From positions 6,596,734 through 6,660,733 of the forward strand of contig NZ_RBKU01000001.1 of NCBI RefSeq assembly GCF_003633615.1: DNA of 64,000 bases, given 5' to 3'. The stretch's first letter is position 1, and each line of letters begins with the position of its first letter. Source of the DNA: Mucilaginibacter gracilis. GTDB lineage: Bacteria > Bacteroidota > Bacteroidia > Sphingobacteriales > Sphingobacteriaceae. A program made the translations under genes and the position numbers. Under the pieces are notes generated by a model. The model did no database searches and had not been told where the DNA came from. It was given only the letters and a program-made list of their open reading frames with translations. This document shows, in pieces, positions 46,768 through 55,864 of this stretch.

Positions 46768-47081
46768 CAGACTTTAATTATAACACACCATTTCTTTTAT
46801 GATTTGAAACGATTGGCAGATTTAGACTTGAATTGAAAATGGTTCAAAAGACGCTTTTAGAAACCAACTTTTTTGATTAAATCCTCTTTTTCCTTGGGGT
46901 TTTTAGCATATAAACCAATTTTAAAATCGCTTATTTCTATTTAGTGCAATAGGTCGTAATAATTTTCAATAGCGGTCATTTTAAAGGGTTTAAGGTTTAT
47001 AATTCTGTAAATATATAGAAAAATACGACGGAAATTTGCCTGAAAAACCTTAAATTGGTAGTGTACTAAAAGGCTAAAAAC
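46768..47081. other. Leader of the recombinase unit
   Basis: AT-rich, about 310 bp. The first 75 bp weakly resemble the dispersed repeat that also follows the right direct repeat (GGCAGATTTAGACTT). No gene is seen. Confidence 0.4.
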
Positions 47082-48511
47082 ATGAAAAAAGCAGCATTAT
47101 ATGTGAGGGTGAGCACCGATGAGCAAGCCGAAAAAGGTTACTCCCAACGCAACCAGGAAGAAGTATTACGCAGGTACTGTGAAATAAAAGCTATAGAGGT
47201 TGGTAAAGTCTACTACGAAGATCATTCGGCTAAAACATTTAATCGCCCGGTATGGTCGAAAATGCTGGTCGATCTGCGTAAACATCGGGGTCAAACCGAC
47301 CTGATCCTTTTTACCAAGTGGGATAGGTTTAGTAGAAATAGGGTGATGCTTATTATATGATCAACCTGCTTCACAAATTTGGTATTGAGCCGCAGTCTAT
47401 TGAGCAACCGCTTGACCTGGAAATACCGGAAAACAAAATGATGCTGGCCTTTTATCTTGCCGCCCCCGAAGTGGAGAATGACCGCCGGGGGCTAAATGTT
47501 TTTCATGGTATCAGACGGGCTAAGAAAGAAGGTCGCTGGACATCATCCGCCCTTGTAGGTTATGCTAACCTGATCGCTAACGGACGCAAATATATTGCCC
47601 CGAAGGAACCTGTTGCTTCTGCTATGAGAAAGGCATTTAAAGACGCTTCCGAAGGTAAGTTTACGCTGCGGGAGATCTACAGACAGGCAAAAGAAAACGG
47701 TATCACCTGCGGTTATAATAACTTCTGCAATATACTGCGCAGTCCGGTCTACTGCGGCAAAATCCCCGTACCCAAGTACAAAGATGAAGAAGCTTTTTTG
47801 GCCGGTGGCCAGCACGAGCCTTTAGTTAGTGAAGCCATATTTTACCGGGCACAGGATGTACTTAATGGCAATATCAAAGGAAAAGCGACTTCCATCAAAT
47901 TATCTTCCGACTACCTGTTATTGAGGGGCTTTTTAGATTGTCCCAAATGCACCCGTAAATTAACGGGTAGCGCATCCAAAGGACAGGCCGGACAGTACTA
48001 CCATTATTATCACTGTGGCCTCGCCTGTAAATGGCGTATCAAAGCGGAGGGCGTTAATCAGGCTGTAGATAAAGAAACTAAGAAGATCACAATCAAGGAA
48101 GAATACGATTTCTTTTACCGGGAATGCATCAGTAAAGGTTTTCGTAGGCATTCCAATAATGGAGAATATAGTCAGAAACACGTGGTTGATCAGATCAAGG
48201 CACTGAACGCGCGTATCACCCAGGCCAGGGATCATTTCATGGCAGGGGAGTTCACCCATGCGGATTTCCAGGCGGTTAAATCGCAATGTGAAACGGAGAT
48301 TAATTCACTTGAAAAAAAGCTGCCCGATATTATTCTATCTACTAAAATGGTCGATCAGAAGTTAACTGGACTTTTATCGAACCTTAAAGTGTTGGTTGAC
48401 AGGTATAAACATGGTGATTTTGAAATAAAAAGGCGGATAATTAGTTCGATCCATCCCCAAAATATCGGTTTTAGCGGATTAGAACATCGAACTAATCGGA
48501 TCAACGAATAA
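47082..48511 (+). pseudogene. Large serine recombinase, frameshifted
   Basis: Residues 1-90 hold the resolvase domain with the catalytic Ser in LYVRVSTDEQAEKG and the YYEDHSAKTFNRP and FTKWDRFSRN motifs. The frame then needs one extra base near 47340: as given it ends at 47360, while the next frame continues DAY-Y-MINLLHKFGIEPQS, with EVENDRRGLNVFHGIRRAKK, a recombinase domain (LREIYRQAKENGI), a zinc ribbon (LDCPKCTRKLTG ... YHCGLACKW) and a coiled coil. Total about 477 residues, normal for the Bacteroidota group. One lost base is the only damage. Confidence 0.88.
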
Positions 48512-48579
48512 TAGGATTTAAGGCAAAGTCCATAAAAAAAGTTGCCAACAAAGTTGACAACTTGCCCAAAATAGTGGTG
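48507..48579. repeat. 73-bp direct repeat, right copy
   Basis: Same sequence as 46695-46767 except three substitutions; begins inside the last codons of the recombinase gene and runs into dispersed repeat copy 4. Confidence 0.9.
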
Positions 48580-48645
48580 GATACTATACAAATTTCGAAC
48601 TTTTTCCTATCTGATTTGCGCTTAATCGCCAATTTGGATTTATAA
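48574..48645 (-). repeat. Dispersed about-80-bp repeat, copy 4
   Basis: GTGGTGGATACTATACAAAT plus TTTCCTATCTGATTTGCGC. On the minus strand it reads IKRKSDRKKFEICIVSTT and continues open through the direct repeat (LSTLLATFFMDFALNPIIR), showing the two repeat families were once part of one reading frame or one end sequence. Confidence 0.75.
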
Positions 48646-48659
48646 ATTATTGAGAAAAT

Positions 48660-48790
48660 TTAGGGAGGCAAGTTAATAGGCATGGTTTTAACTTGTCCCT
48701 TTCTATAAAACATTAAAGTGAGAACCAAGCAAGTCATAACTGCCGATAAAGCTACAACACAAATGACCTCTTTACTGACCGCCCCGTTTC
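48660..48790 (-). pseudogene. Possible C-terminal remnant of a membrane protein
   Basis: The minus strand is open for about 40 codons: SKEVICVVALSAVMTCLVL continues TLMFYRKGQVKTMPINLPP and a stop at 48660. One hydrophobic helix with a basic end and a short polar tail looks like the end of a transporter, but no family can be named and no upstream part is present. Confidence 0.3.
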
Positions 48791-48936
48791 TGTTTCTCCC
48801 TTCGCTGAATTAGCTGACCATTAAGAGCAGCATGGGGAGTTACAAGGCATGAGCAAGGGGCAAAGTCGCCAGTCATACCTGTGAGGAAAATATGGAAGAG
48901 GTTATCGGTGTAGCGTGCGTCGATGCAAATTCTATT

Positions 48937-48968
48937 TAAAACAGTGCCCCTCGCGGGCGCTGTTTTTC
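48937..48968 (-). terminator. Hairpin terminator of the lipoprotein copy B
   Basis: ACAGTGCCC at 48941-48949 pairs with GGGCGCTGT at 48955-48963, flanked by T-runs on either strand. It lies 20-50 nt after the lipoprotein stop and has a homologous hairpin after lipoprotein copy A at 52651. Confidence 0.7.
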
Positions 48969-48985
48969 AATTAAACTGACTATTA

Positions 48986-49314
48986 TTATTGGTGTTCCGG
49001 TATTACAGATTCAACAATGACGCCTGAGCCAAGCCAGGAACTTCGCAATTGCTGCATTTCGTATTCGTTTGACAGACGAAGAACCAAAGCGACGTGCCGG
49101 GGCTGTTGCTGAACAACTCGGCACCGATATCGTTGCTATTCACTGAAGCAAACACGGTTTGGTCATAACCCGGAAGCAGTATCAAATTAAACCGATACAA
49201 GCGGCCTGTATTACCCACTGCCGCAGTATTATTAACCGCGCAGCTACCCATAACCAACAAACAAATAAGGCAAAGGCATAGCCAGGGCAATGCCCAAAAT
49301 CGTTGATTTTTCAT
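48986..49314 (-). pseudogene. Small lipoprotein, copy B, frameshifted
   Basis: Starts at ATG 49314 (MKNQRFWALPWLCLCLICLL, lipobox VMGSC). It keeps RLYRFNLILLPGYDQTVFAS and then shifts frame near 49105 (SNSPGTS instead of PRHVA). The other frame continues HVALVLRLSNEYEMQQLRSS and ends VIVESVIPEHQ at 48986, matching copy A to its last residue. The first 60 residues could still be made as a fusion with a 30-residue alien tail. Family unknown. Confidence 0.8.
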
Positions 49315-49370
49315 GTGTTTCGCTTTTAGTTGACGGGTATTGAAAAGTTTACATCCTCCGGCGGGAGGCA

Positions 49371-49634
49371 CTATTTATCATTACAAACTATGAAGTTTAA
49401 ACTGCCCTTGACGACAACTTTCCCTTGAATCAACCTGATCTTTTGTTTAAAGATCACCGAATGCTCGAAATAAATTACATTCATATCAAAAGCTTTCTCA
49501 TACTTGACAGTTGGTTTGGGTTCAGTGACTTTTCCTGTAAACTGGAAACTTTTAACAGGGTTAAATGCAAAAGTAGTTTTAACCGGACCGCCACGACTGA
49601 ACGTATCGCCGGAGAGGTAAGACTGAAACAGCCT
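49371..49634 (-). pseudogene. DsbD N-terminal domain remnant
   Basis: The minus strand downstream of the KAP gene is open for almost 90 codons and reads GGPVKTTFAFNPVKSFQFTG, KVTEPKPTVKYEKAFDMNVI, YFEHSVIFKQKIRL and GSLNFIVCNDK before a stop. KVxEPKP-x-x-YEKAF, YFEHSV-x-F-x-QK and the final F-x-VCNDK are hallmarks of the immunoglobulin-like N-terminal domain of DsbD-type thiol reductases. The usual continuation (C-L-P-P) and the membrane part are missing, so this is a truncated piece, codirectional with KAP. Confidence 0.65.
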
Positions 49635-49639
49635 TTGCC

Positions 49640-52165
49640 CTAATCTTCTTCTTTATTTCTGGCGGCCTTTAGCGCGGTGTTCAGCTCAAATTCCACCCAG
49701 CCTTTAAAGTCCTGCGTTTTACAGGCATCAAATAAGGCGAGGTATTCGGCTTTCACGTCAGTGGCCAGCAAAGCATGCCCTGCTACCAGCGCCCGCAGCT
49801 CTTCCGGCTCATCGAATATTTCGAGCATGATGGGCTGCAGGAAGTAAATATCCTTATCGCGTATATCGTGCTTGATGGTGTACTTCAGGAACTGGAAGGG
49901 GTCATATTCCGGCAGGACGGACTTCATCACCGCAACAATGGGTTTTTCAATGTGCTCATGGTAATGTCCGAGGTCGGGATTGTCAGGCAAGGGCACAAAC
50001 TCTTTATACTTCGTCCACCAGAACATAAAGACGGCATCTTTGGTCAGCCCGGCCTGTTTCACATGCTCGCTAAAATAATGGGTCTGGAGTTCTACGATCC
50101 TTCCCCGGCTCAGCGAAATGTCCTTAACGCCGTCTTTGATATGATAGAGCACTTCATGCTCAAATTGGTAGGGGAACATGGCGCTGGTAAACAAGCTGTC
50201 GACAAAGGAACGGTAAGCGGCTTCATCCTTTTTATAAAACTGTTTATCCAAATTATGGTCGTAATTCCAGATCAGGGTGGTGATCGCCTGGTGATCAATC
50301 GCGTACCTGCCTTTTTGCGCGATATATTTTGGGCCGAGGTAAAACAGGCTTTTTACCTTCAATTCATAAGCCTTTTTATCTTCCGGTTTTTCCTGCAGGA
50401 TGCGCCTGTCCAGTTCAGTAAGCAAGTTCTTTTGTTCGCATTCATCGATAAAGCTTTTGATACCCGCAAGGCCACCGTCATGCGCTGCGCGGTAGGTCTT
50501 TTCCGACAGCTCCTTGCCGGAAAGCCGGTAGCGGAAATAGCGCTCAAAGAACATCGGGTAGATAATGGCATTCCTGGCTTTTTTGGAACGGTCAAACTTA
50601 AAGAACAGGTTATTGAGCAGCCCGCCGATCAGCGCGATATCGGCTTCACTGTAATACTGCTCGCTGCGCAACGTACGCAGGATGAGCGGCAATTCTTCCT
50701 TATCTTCGCTATAGATGCGCAGTTCGTAAAATACTTCATGAGAGCTCATCGTAGGAAAGTCACGGATAAAGTCATCCCGGTGCTCATACAGCCGGTCGTA
50801 GATCAGCGGGAACCGGAATTTAAGGAGTTCCAGCACGAACAAGTTCTCAAACATTACCTCGGTGCCCAGCAGCTGATAAGTGATCTTAAAATTATTGATG
50901 AACTTGATGACATCCCTCGATTGCCGGAATACCCGCTCAAAAGCGAAATTGTACTTGTTGCGAAAGCCGGTGTCCACAATATGGGTTTTGTAGGCATTAA
51001 GGTGTTCCGCGGTAATAAACGGTGCCAGGTAAGTCTCCAGCAAATCGAGCAGGTCATCCTTTTCCCGTTTAGGCAGCGGTATTTCCAGCTGGATGATCTT
51101 GTCCAAAAAGCTCCCGGCCGCATTGGCATTGACCGATTTGATGGCCTCATCGATGTAACTCCGCTCATAAGCCACCAAATAAAAAATATTGCTGAAGTTG
51201 GCGGTGTTGCGGATCAGGCGCAATACTTCCATCACTTCGTCTTTGTACAAACGGTCCAGGTCATCGATGGTAATGACGATCTTCTTGCCCGAGTCTTCCA
51301 GCAGCTGGTTGATCCGCTCAAAGTCATCGGTATAGGTCTTCCTGGTGAAGAGGCTGCCGGCAAGACCAGCTTCCCTGAGAAACTTGTTAAAAGAAGAATC
51401 CGTCCGGCTCAATTTCCGTGAGTAACCAACGACCAGGTTTGCAATGCGGGGATTAAGCTCATATAGTTTTGCCGACAACTGGTCAAAGAAATCCCTCTGG
51501 ATATTTGCAGCGCCTTCCGCACTCCAGGGATTAAAGTCCAGTATCTCGGTCTTCGCTGGGTCGAGGTGGCTCTTGATCAGGTTAATAAAAGACGTCTTGC
51601 CGCTGCCATACTCGCCCAGGATCCCAATAGCAAATGACCTGCTATTCGGTGTAATACTGATCCGGCGAGCGACTTCGGCCGCCACGGACGAGCGCTGAAA
51701 GGTATCCTCGCTGCCGGATTCAATGGCCCGTTCTTCGATAAAGCTTTCCGGCTGCGGTTCATGGCTCGCCACCCTTTTACGCAAAAACAAAGCTATAATT
51801 CCCGGGGCGATCAAAGCCGCTGCAACGAAGTCCCAGTTTTTAAGCAGCGGGAAAAGTCCGAAGGACTGGAATTGCCAGTAACCGTCGGACCGCATCAAAG
51901 CATATAAAAAGACCGAAATTAACCCTACGACCCTATTGAATTTATTGCTACCATAGTGATATAACCAAATAGCAATACCCACGCAAAGCATGATCAACAC
52001 ACCATTGGCGAATACCGTATTTTCAAACTGCGACAAGAGCGGCTTGACAAGTAATGTATCCAGCACACCGTCCACCGCCCGGCGAAAAAAAAGGAAGAAA
52101 GCCAAGCAGCAAAAAAGCCACAAGGCAAAGGGATAATTCTTTTTGAAGGCTATCGGTGGTTTCAT
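49640..52165 (-). CDS. KAP-family P-loop NTPase with N-terminal transmembrane helices
   Basis: An 841-residue protein from ATG 52165; an in-frame TTG 14 codons earlier is possible but less likely. Three or four hydrophobic helices lie in residues 12-130 (FALWLFCCLAFFLFF, VLIMLCVGIAIWLYH, FVAAALIAPGIIALFL). The KAP domain follows with Walker A FAIGILGEYGSGKTSFINL, FNPWSAEGAANIQRDFF, Walker B KIVITIDDLDRLYKDE and IFYLVAYERSYIDEAIK, then a long helical tail. Membrane insertion before the P-loop is characteristic of KAP proteins; plasmid PifA, which excludes phage T7, is the best-known member. It follows an AraC-type gene and sits between duplicated lipoprotein genes. Confidence 0.88.
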   Translation of the reverse strand: MKPPIAFKKNYPFALWLFCCLAFFLFFRRAVDGVLDTLLVKPLLSQFENTVFANGVLIMLCVGIAIWLYHYGSNKFNRVVGLISVFLYALMRSDGYWQFQSFGLFPLLKNWDFVAAALIAPGIIALFLRKRVASHEPQPESFIEERAIESGSEDTFQRSSVAAEVARRISITPNSRSFAIGILGEYGSGKTSFINLIKSHLDPAKTEILDFNPWSAEGAANIQRDFFDQLSAKLYELNPRIANLVVGYSRKLSRTDSSFNKFLREAGLAGSLFTRKTYTDDFERINQLLEDSGKKIVITIDDLDRLYKDEVMEVLRLIRNTANFSNIFYLVAYERSYIDEAIKSVNANAAGSFLDKIIQLEIPLPKREKDDLLDLLETYLAPFITAEHLNAYKTHIVDTGFRNKYNFAFERVFRQSRDVIKFINNFKITYQLLGTEVMFENLFVLELLKFRFPLIYDRLYEHRDDFIRDFPTMSSHEVFYELRIYSEDKEELPLILRTLRSEQYYSEADIALIGGLLNNLFFKFDRSKKARNAIIYPMFFERYFRYRLSGKELSEKTYRAAHDGGLAGIKSFIDECEQKNLLTELDRRILQEKPEDKKAYELKVKSLFYLGPKYIAQKGRYAIDHQAITTLIWNYDHNLDKQFYKKDEAAYRSFVDSLFTSAMFPYQFEHEVLYHIKDGVKDISLSRGRIVELQTHYFSEHVKQAGLTKDAVFMFWWTKYKEFVPLPDNPDLGHYHEHIEKPIVAVMKSVLPEYDPFQFLKYTIKHDIRDKDIYFLQPIMLEIFDEPEELRALVAGHALLATDVKAEYLALFDACKTQDFKGWVEFELNTALKAARNKEED

Positions 52166-52236
52166 AAGATTCAAGTAACCAAGATAGCACAAATATATAC
52201 CCCACAAGCCTATTGTGCGTAAAAAGGCTATGTCTT

Positions 52237-52632
52237 TTACATCATACGGGCCTGTTTGCGGAACTCCCGTGGCCGCATTCCCGTCACCCGTTTAAAACAG
52301 CGGAAGAAATAGGCCGGGTCGTTCATCCCGAGCTCATACGCGATGTCTTTGGCAGTTAGCGTCGTATGCTTTAACAGCTTCTCTGCCTCTTCATGCAGCC
52401 GGTCCTGCAACAGTTCGTAAAGTGTTTTACCCAAATGCGCCCTCGTCAAATTATTGAGCCGTGGAAGGGTCAGGTGCATCTTTCCCGCATAGAACTCCAG
52501 ATCCCGTTCCTGCCGAAAATGCACTTCGATCAGGTTTTGCAGCGAAATGACCTGCTGCAGATCGGGCGGCGTATACCCTGTATGAAAATATTCAAAAACG
52601 GGTGGCGGTTCGCTGTTGTTGTCAGTTAGCAT
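52237..52632 (-). CDS. AraC-family helix-turn-helix regulator, DNA-binding domain only
   Basis: A 131-residue protein. Residues 30-130 form a complete AraC double HTH (FRQERDLEFYAGKMHLTLPR, KTLYELLQDRLHEEAEKLL, TAKDIAYELGMNDPAYFFRC, FKRVTGMRPREFRKQ). There is no ligand-binding domain. It lies 71 nt before the KAP start on the same strand and is insulated upstream by a terminator, so it and KAP probably form a two-gene unit. Confidence 0.88.
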   Translation of the reverse strand: MLTDNNSEPPPVFEYFHTGYTPPDLQQVISLQNLIEVHFRQERDLEFYAGKMHLTLPRLNNLTRAHLGKTLYELLQDRLHEEAEKLLKHTTLTAKDIAYELGMNDPAYFFRCFKRVTGMRPREFRKQARMM

Positions 52633-52650
52633 GGCGTTTTCTGATTTTTA

Positions 52651-52677
52651 AAAGCAGCGCCCCTCGCGGCCGCTGCT
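52651..52677 (-). terminator. Hairpin terminator of lipoprotein copy A
   Basis: On the minus strand AGCAGCG and CGCTGCT form a GC-rich stem followed by TTTTAAAAA, 24-50 nt after the lipoprotein stop. It resembles the hairpin at 48937 in sequence and place. Confidence 0.75.
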
Positions 52678-52700
52678 CCTACAATTAAACTGGCTATTTA

Positions 52701-53036
52701 TTACTGGTGTTCCGGTAAAACGGATTCTACGACAATGCCGGAGCTAAGCCAGTAGCTGCGGATTTGCTGCATTTCGTATTCGTTTGCCAGGCGCAGCACG
52801 AACGCGACATGCCGGGGCTCCTGGTGTACGTTAAACAAATTTGCGCCGAAATCGCTGCTGTTTACCGAGTCGAACAGGGTTTGGTCATAACAGGGCAATA
52901 ACACAAGGTTAAAGCGGTATTGACGGCTTGAATTATTGCGGGCGTTTGATCTGGTCGATGCACAACTGCTGGCGAGGAACAAACCAACAAGGCAAAGGCA
53001 TAGCCAGGGCTGTCCCCAAAATCTCTTTGTTTTCAT
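52701..53036 (-). CDS. Small lipoprotein, copy A (intact)
   Basis: A 111-residue protein with signal MKTKRFWGQPWLCLCLVGLF and lipobox LASSC. The mature part (RQYRFNLVLLPCYDQTLFDS, then HVAFVLRLANEYEMQQIRSY, WLSSGIVVESVLPEHQ) has an alpha/beta pattern. No family recognised. It starts 5 nt after the GH2 stop, so it is the last gene of that operon. Copy B at 48986 is about two-thirds identical by eye and is broken. Confidence 0.75.
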   Translation of the reverse strand: MKTKRFWGQPWLCLCLVGLFLASSCASTRSNARNNSSRQYRFNLVLLPCYDQTLFDSVNSSDFGANLFNVHQEPRHVAFVLRLANEYEMQQIRSYWLSSGIVVESVLPEHQ

Positions 53037-53041
53037 TGTTT

Positions 53042-54558
53042 TTACTGATGCTGATCTATAGCTTGCTGAAACATAGTCTTCTCATTTTCTGCAATATTTT
53101 TGCCGAACTTTTGCAGGTAGGTTGTTGCCGCAGGCACATAATTACCCCAATCCTGTTTATTATAAAAAGCTACTGTTTTAGCTCTTAAAAGGATCTCCTC
53201 GGCCGGATCACCATAGGGTTTAACTTTTTCTTCTATGAGTTTCCAATCAGGGTCCGGGCTTGCATTGATCAGCGGCTCCATTTCCCCCTTGTAAATCATA
53301 TTCATCATTGAAGTCGCAAATTTTCGGGCGCCCTGGATCTTTTTAAATGCAACAGAATCTGCGATTATCAAAGCAAAACCGGGGTCCTGTGTACTTTTGG
53401 TAAACTGGATCACAAAACTGTAATCATCTTCATAAAGCGGTGCTTTTAATGTTTTGATATATGCATTCCCCGCTAACTCAGCCCCTGGTTTATCTCCGGC
53501 CTGTGTCGCCATCATCGCCATTCTTTTTAGGAAAGCAGCATCACGGTTGCCTTTGATATATTCATCCAGCATGGCGCTGTATTTAACACCCGGTTCGGTA
53601 AGGTCGGCATCCTCCGCCGTAACATCAGGTACGTTCGTATTAGCATCCGGATTCAGCTTGCTATGGATTTTCCTTAGTTCTACGAACGGTATTTTAACAA
53701 CCGACCGATCATAAGTCATCAGGCCATTCTGTTCCCCTTCCACATCAAAGGGTTGGGTGTAGATACTACCAGATAAGCCTTCTGATTGGAATATTTGCAG
53801 GTGCTGCTGCATGATGGTATATTTTGCGTTTAACGCAGCTGGCTTTTCCTGGATATAACCCCATGAACTGCCTGTTTGCCATTGGTGATCGGGTATGAAT
53901 ACCCCGATACCGCCGAACTCACCACAAACCTGTGCCTTACCGGGTTGTTTGACGCTCATCATAGGGTCGGGATAAGCATGTACATCAGTCATATCCGCGT
54001 TTACATAAGCGTTAGGACTTGGTGAGCGCAGTTGGCCGTTCACATACAAGAGTTCTCCTGTATGGCCGTTAACGATACGGCTGGGATCTGCTTCTTTCAT
54101 TTCTTTGGTCAGCCTTTCCTGATCGTATTGTCCCCATTTTTCATTGAACAGCACCCACGTGGTAATGCATGGGTAGTTACGCAATTGCTGCATTTCTTCG
54201 TGCATCCCTCTTTCGAACTCCTGTTTGCTGCCTTCAGGCAGTTCTTGATTAGGGTTTACCATATCCTGCCAAACCAGCATACCCAATTTGTCCGCCCAAT
54301 AGTACCACCTTGCAGGTTCAACTTTGATATGTTTCCTGATTGTATTAAAGCCCATGGCTTTAATAGCTTTGATATCAAAGGCTAATGCTTCGTCGGTAGG
54401 CGCGGTATACAAGCCATCCGGCCAAAAGCCTTGGTCCAGTGTACCCAAATTGAAGTAGGGTTTGTTATTTAGACAAATCCGGTCTATTCCTTTTTCATCT
54501 TTGGCTACACTTATTTTACGCATACCAAAATAGCTTTTAACTTCATCAGCGCCTAATC
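53042..54558 (-). pseudogene. GH2-family glycoside hydrolase, 3' part, cut by IS630
   Basis: The frame is open from the insertion site at 54558 through RLGADEVKSYFGMRKISVAK, so the ATG at 54523 is internal. The GH2 TIM barrel follows (KAMGFNTIRKHIKVEPARWY, YWADKLGMLVWQDMVNPNQE). The acid/base Glu is in TTWVLFNEKWGQYD and the nucleophile Glu in QVCGEFGGIGV. A helical C-terminal region of about 190 residues is not typical and may be an accessory domain. The N-terminal galactose-binding/sandwich part is missing, except for the piece at 55762. Likely inactive. Confidence 0.88.
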
Positions 54559-55761
54559 TAGTGTTATGTTAATCGTGTAATGACGGATAAAGTCTTTTCA
54601 GTTTTATTCGCGCATCTTTATTTTCGAACTGCCAGTTAATTTTGCTGTTCTTATTATTTCTGTTGTGTTGCCATGCCGCTACCTCTTCATTGATCTTCAG
54701 CATTGTTGAAATATGCCTGTTTAGGCATTGCCCATTCAATACATGCAATTCTATCTCGGCCATATTGAGCCAGCTTCCATGCTTGGGCGTATAAACAAAC
54801 TCAAACCTATCCCATAGCCTTTTGGCTTCGGCTGGTTCAAATGTCTCGTAAAATGCAGAGGCCGAATGGGTTTTAAAATTGTCCATTACTAAAGTTATTT
54901 TTTTCGCTGTCGGGTACCATTCATCTGCTATTCTTTTTACGAATAAAGCCCAGTCCTTTTTGGTTTTAAACGCCGTAATTTCTACAAAGCGCTTGCCCCT
55001 CAAAGGCTCGTTGGCCATAAATATATTGACTACCCCATGCCTTATGTACTCGTAATCTACTCTTGCCTCCTGGCCAGGCTTCATGGCTTGAGAGGGCTGC
55101 CCTTCTTCTATCAATTGTTTTGGCGACTCATCCATACATACAACCGGAAATTCCTCATCATAAGGTTTTTTGTATACATCCAATACGCGTTCCATATTGG
55201 CTACAAATTCGCTGCTTTTTTCCGGTGGTATTACCCAGCCCTTTACTTTCCAAGGCTTAAGTTCGTTTTTTTAAGCACACTTCTTACTGTTACATGCGAA
55301 ATACTTTCTACATATTCCAACTCTACCATTTTATCGGCGAGTAGCCTTAATGACCATTTAGCAAACCCCTCAGGCGGCTCGCTGCAACACAAGGCAACCA
55401 GCTTCGCTTCTACATCGCCATCTGATTTTGTTTCATAAACACGGCTGGTGGGGCGACGATCTAAAACACCTTCAAAACCCTCTTCAATAAACTTTTTCTT
55501 CACCCGGTCTATCGTTCGCATCCCTACTTTCAGGACTTTGCTGATCTGTTCATTTGTTATTTTCTCCGCATATTCCCCTTCATCACAATTCAATAGTATA
55601 TAGGCTGTCCGGAATGTTTGAGAACTATGGGAGCCCTTGTTGATTATCGAGTATAACTCTCCAACCTCCTCTTTTGTAAGTTTTATCGTATAACGTACCA
55701 TCTGTAATTTGTTTTACAAATATACGCTTTTATACGTCATATTATATTTAACTTAACACTA
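54559..55761 (-). mobile_element. IS630-family insertion sequence
   Basis: An element of 1199 bp (54561-55759) with imperfect terminal repeats (GTGTTATGTTAA left, GTGTTAAGTTAA right on the opposite strand) flanked by duplicated TA, within CTAG on the right and CTAG on the left. TA duplication is the rule for IS630/Tc1-mariner. It holds the two-part transposase and is inserted in the GH2 gene in the same orientation. Confidence 0.92.
54569..55701 (-). CDS. IS630 transposase, two frames joined by a -1 shift
   Basis: The first frame (55701 down to 55243, 152 residues) carries the HTH part (TNEQISKVLKVGMRTIDRVK). The second, ending at 54569, carries the DDE core: Asp in FPVVCMDESPKQL, Asp in ITLVMDNFKTH, Glu in SWLNMAEIELH. 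The overlap lies at an A7 run (minus strand of 55266-55272, context CTTAAAAAAACG). A -1 slip there gives KNELKPWKVKGWVIPPEKSS and a complete transposase. Programmed -1 frameshifting is known in the family; a mutation would look the same. Confidence 0.88.
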
Positions 55762-55829
55762 GCAGTAAAGGTGTACAGATAGGGATTCGTGGATATACCA
55801 ATGATATTGACCCCTCTTGCTTGCGCCGA
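55762..55829 (-). pseudogene. GH2 gene, piece on the far side of IS630
   Basis: Minus-strand reading into the insertion site gives NIIGISTNPYLYTFTA, then across the TA the frame continues RLGADEVKSYFGM at 54558. N-P-Y-L-Y-T-F/V followed by DEVKSYFGMR is a hallmark junction of GH2 sandwich domain and barrel, so this is the same gene. Beyond about 55830 the resemblance ends at the transposon sequence. Confidence 0.75.
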
Positions 55830-55864
55830 AATGGTGTGGTCTCATTCATCATAATCTCCAGGCA

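Noticed and set aside
49775..51421. 548-codon open frame on the plus strand
   Set aside because: It runs antisense to the KAP gene core, has no recognisable domain, and arises from the codon composition of KAP, whose motifs are unambiguous.
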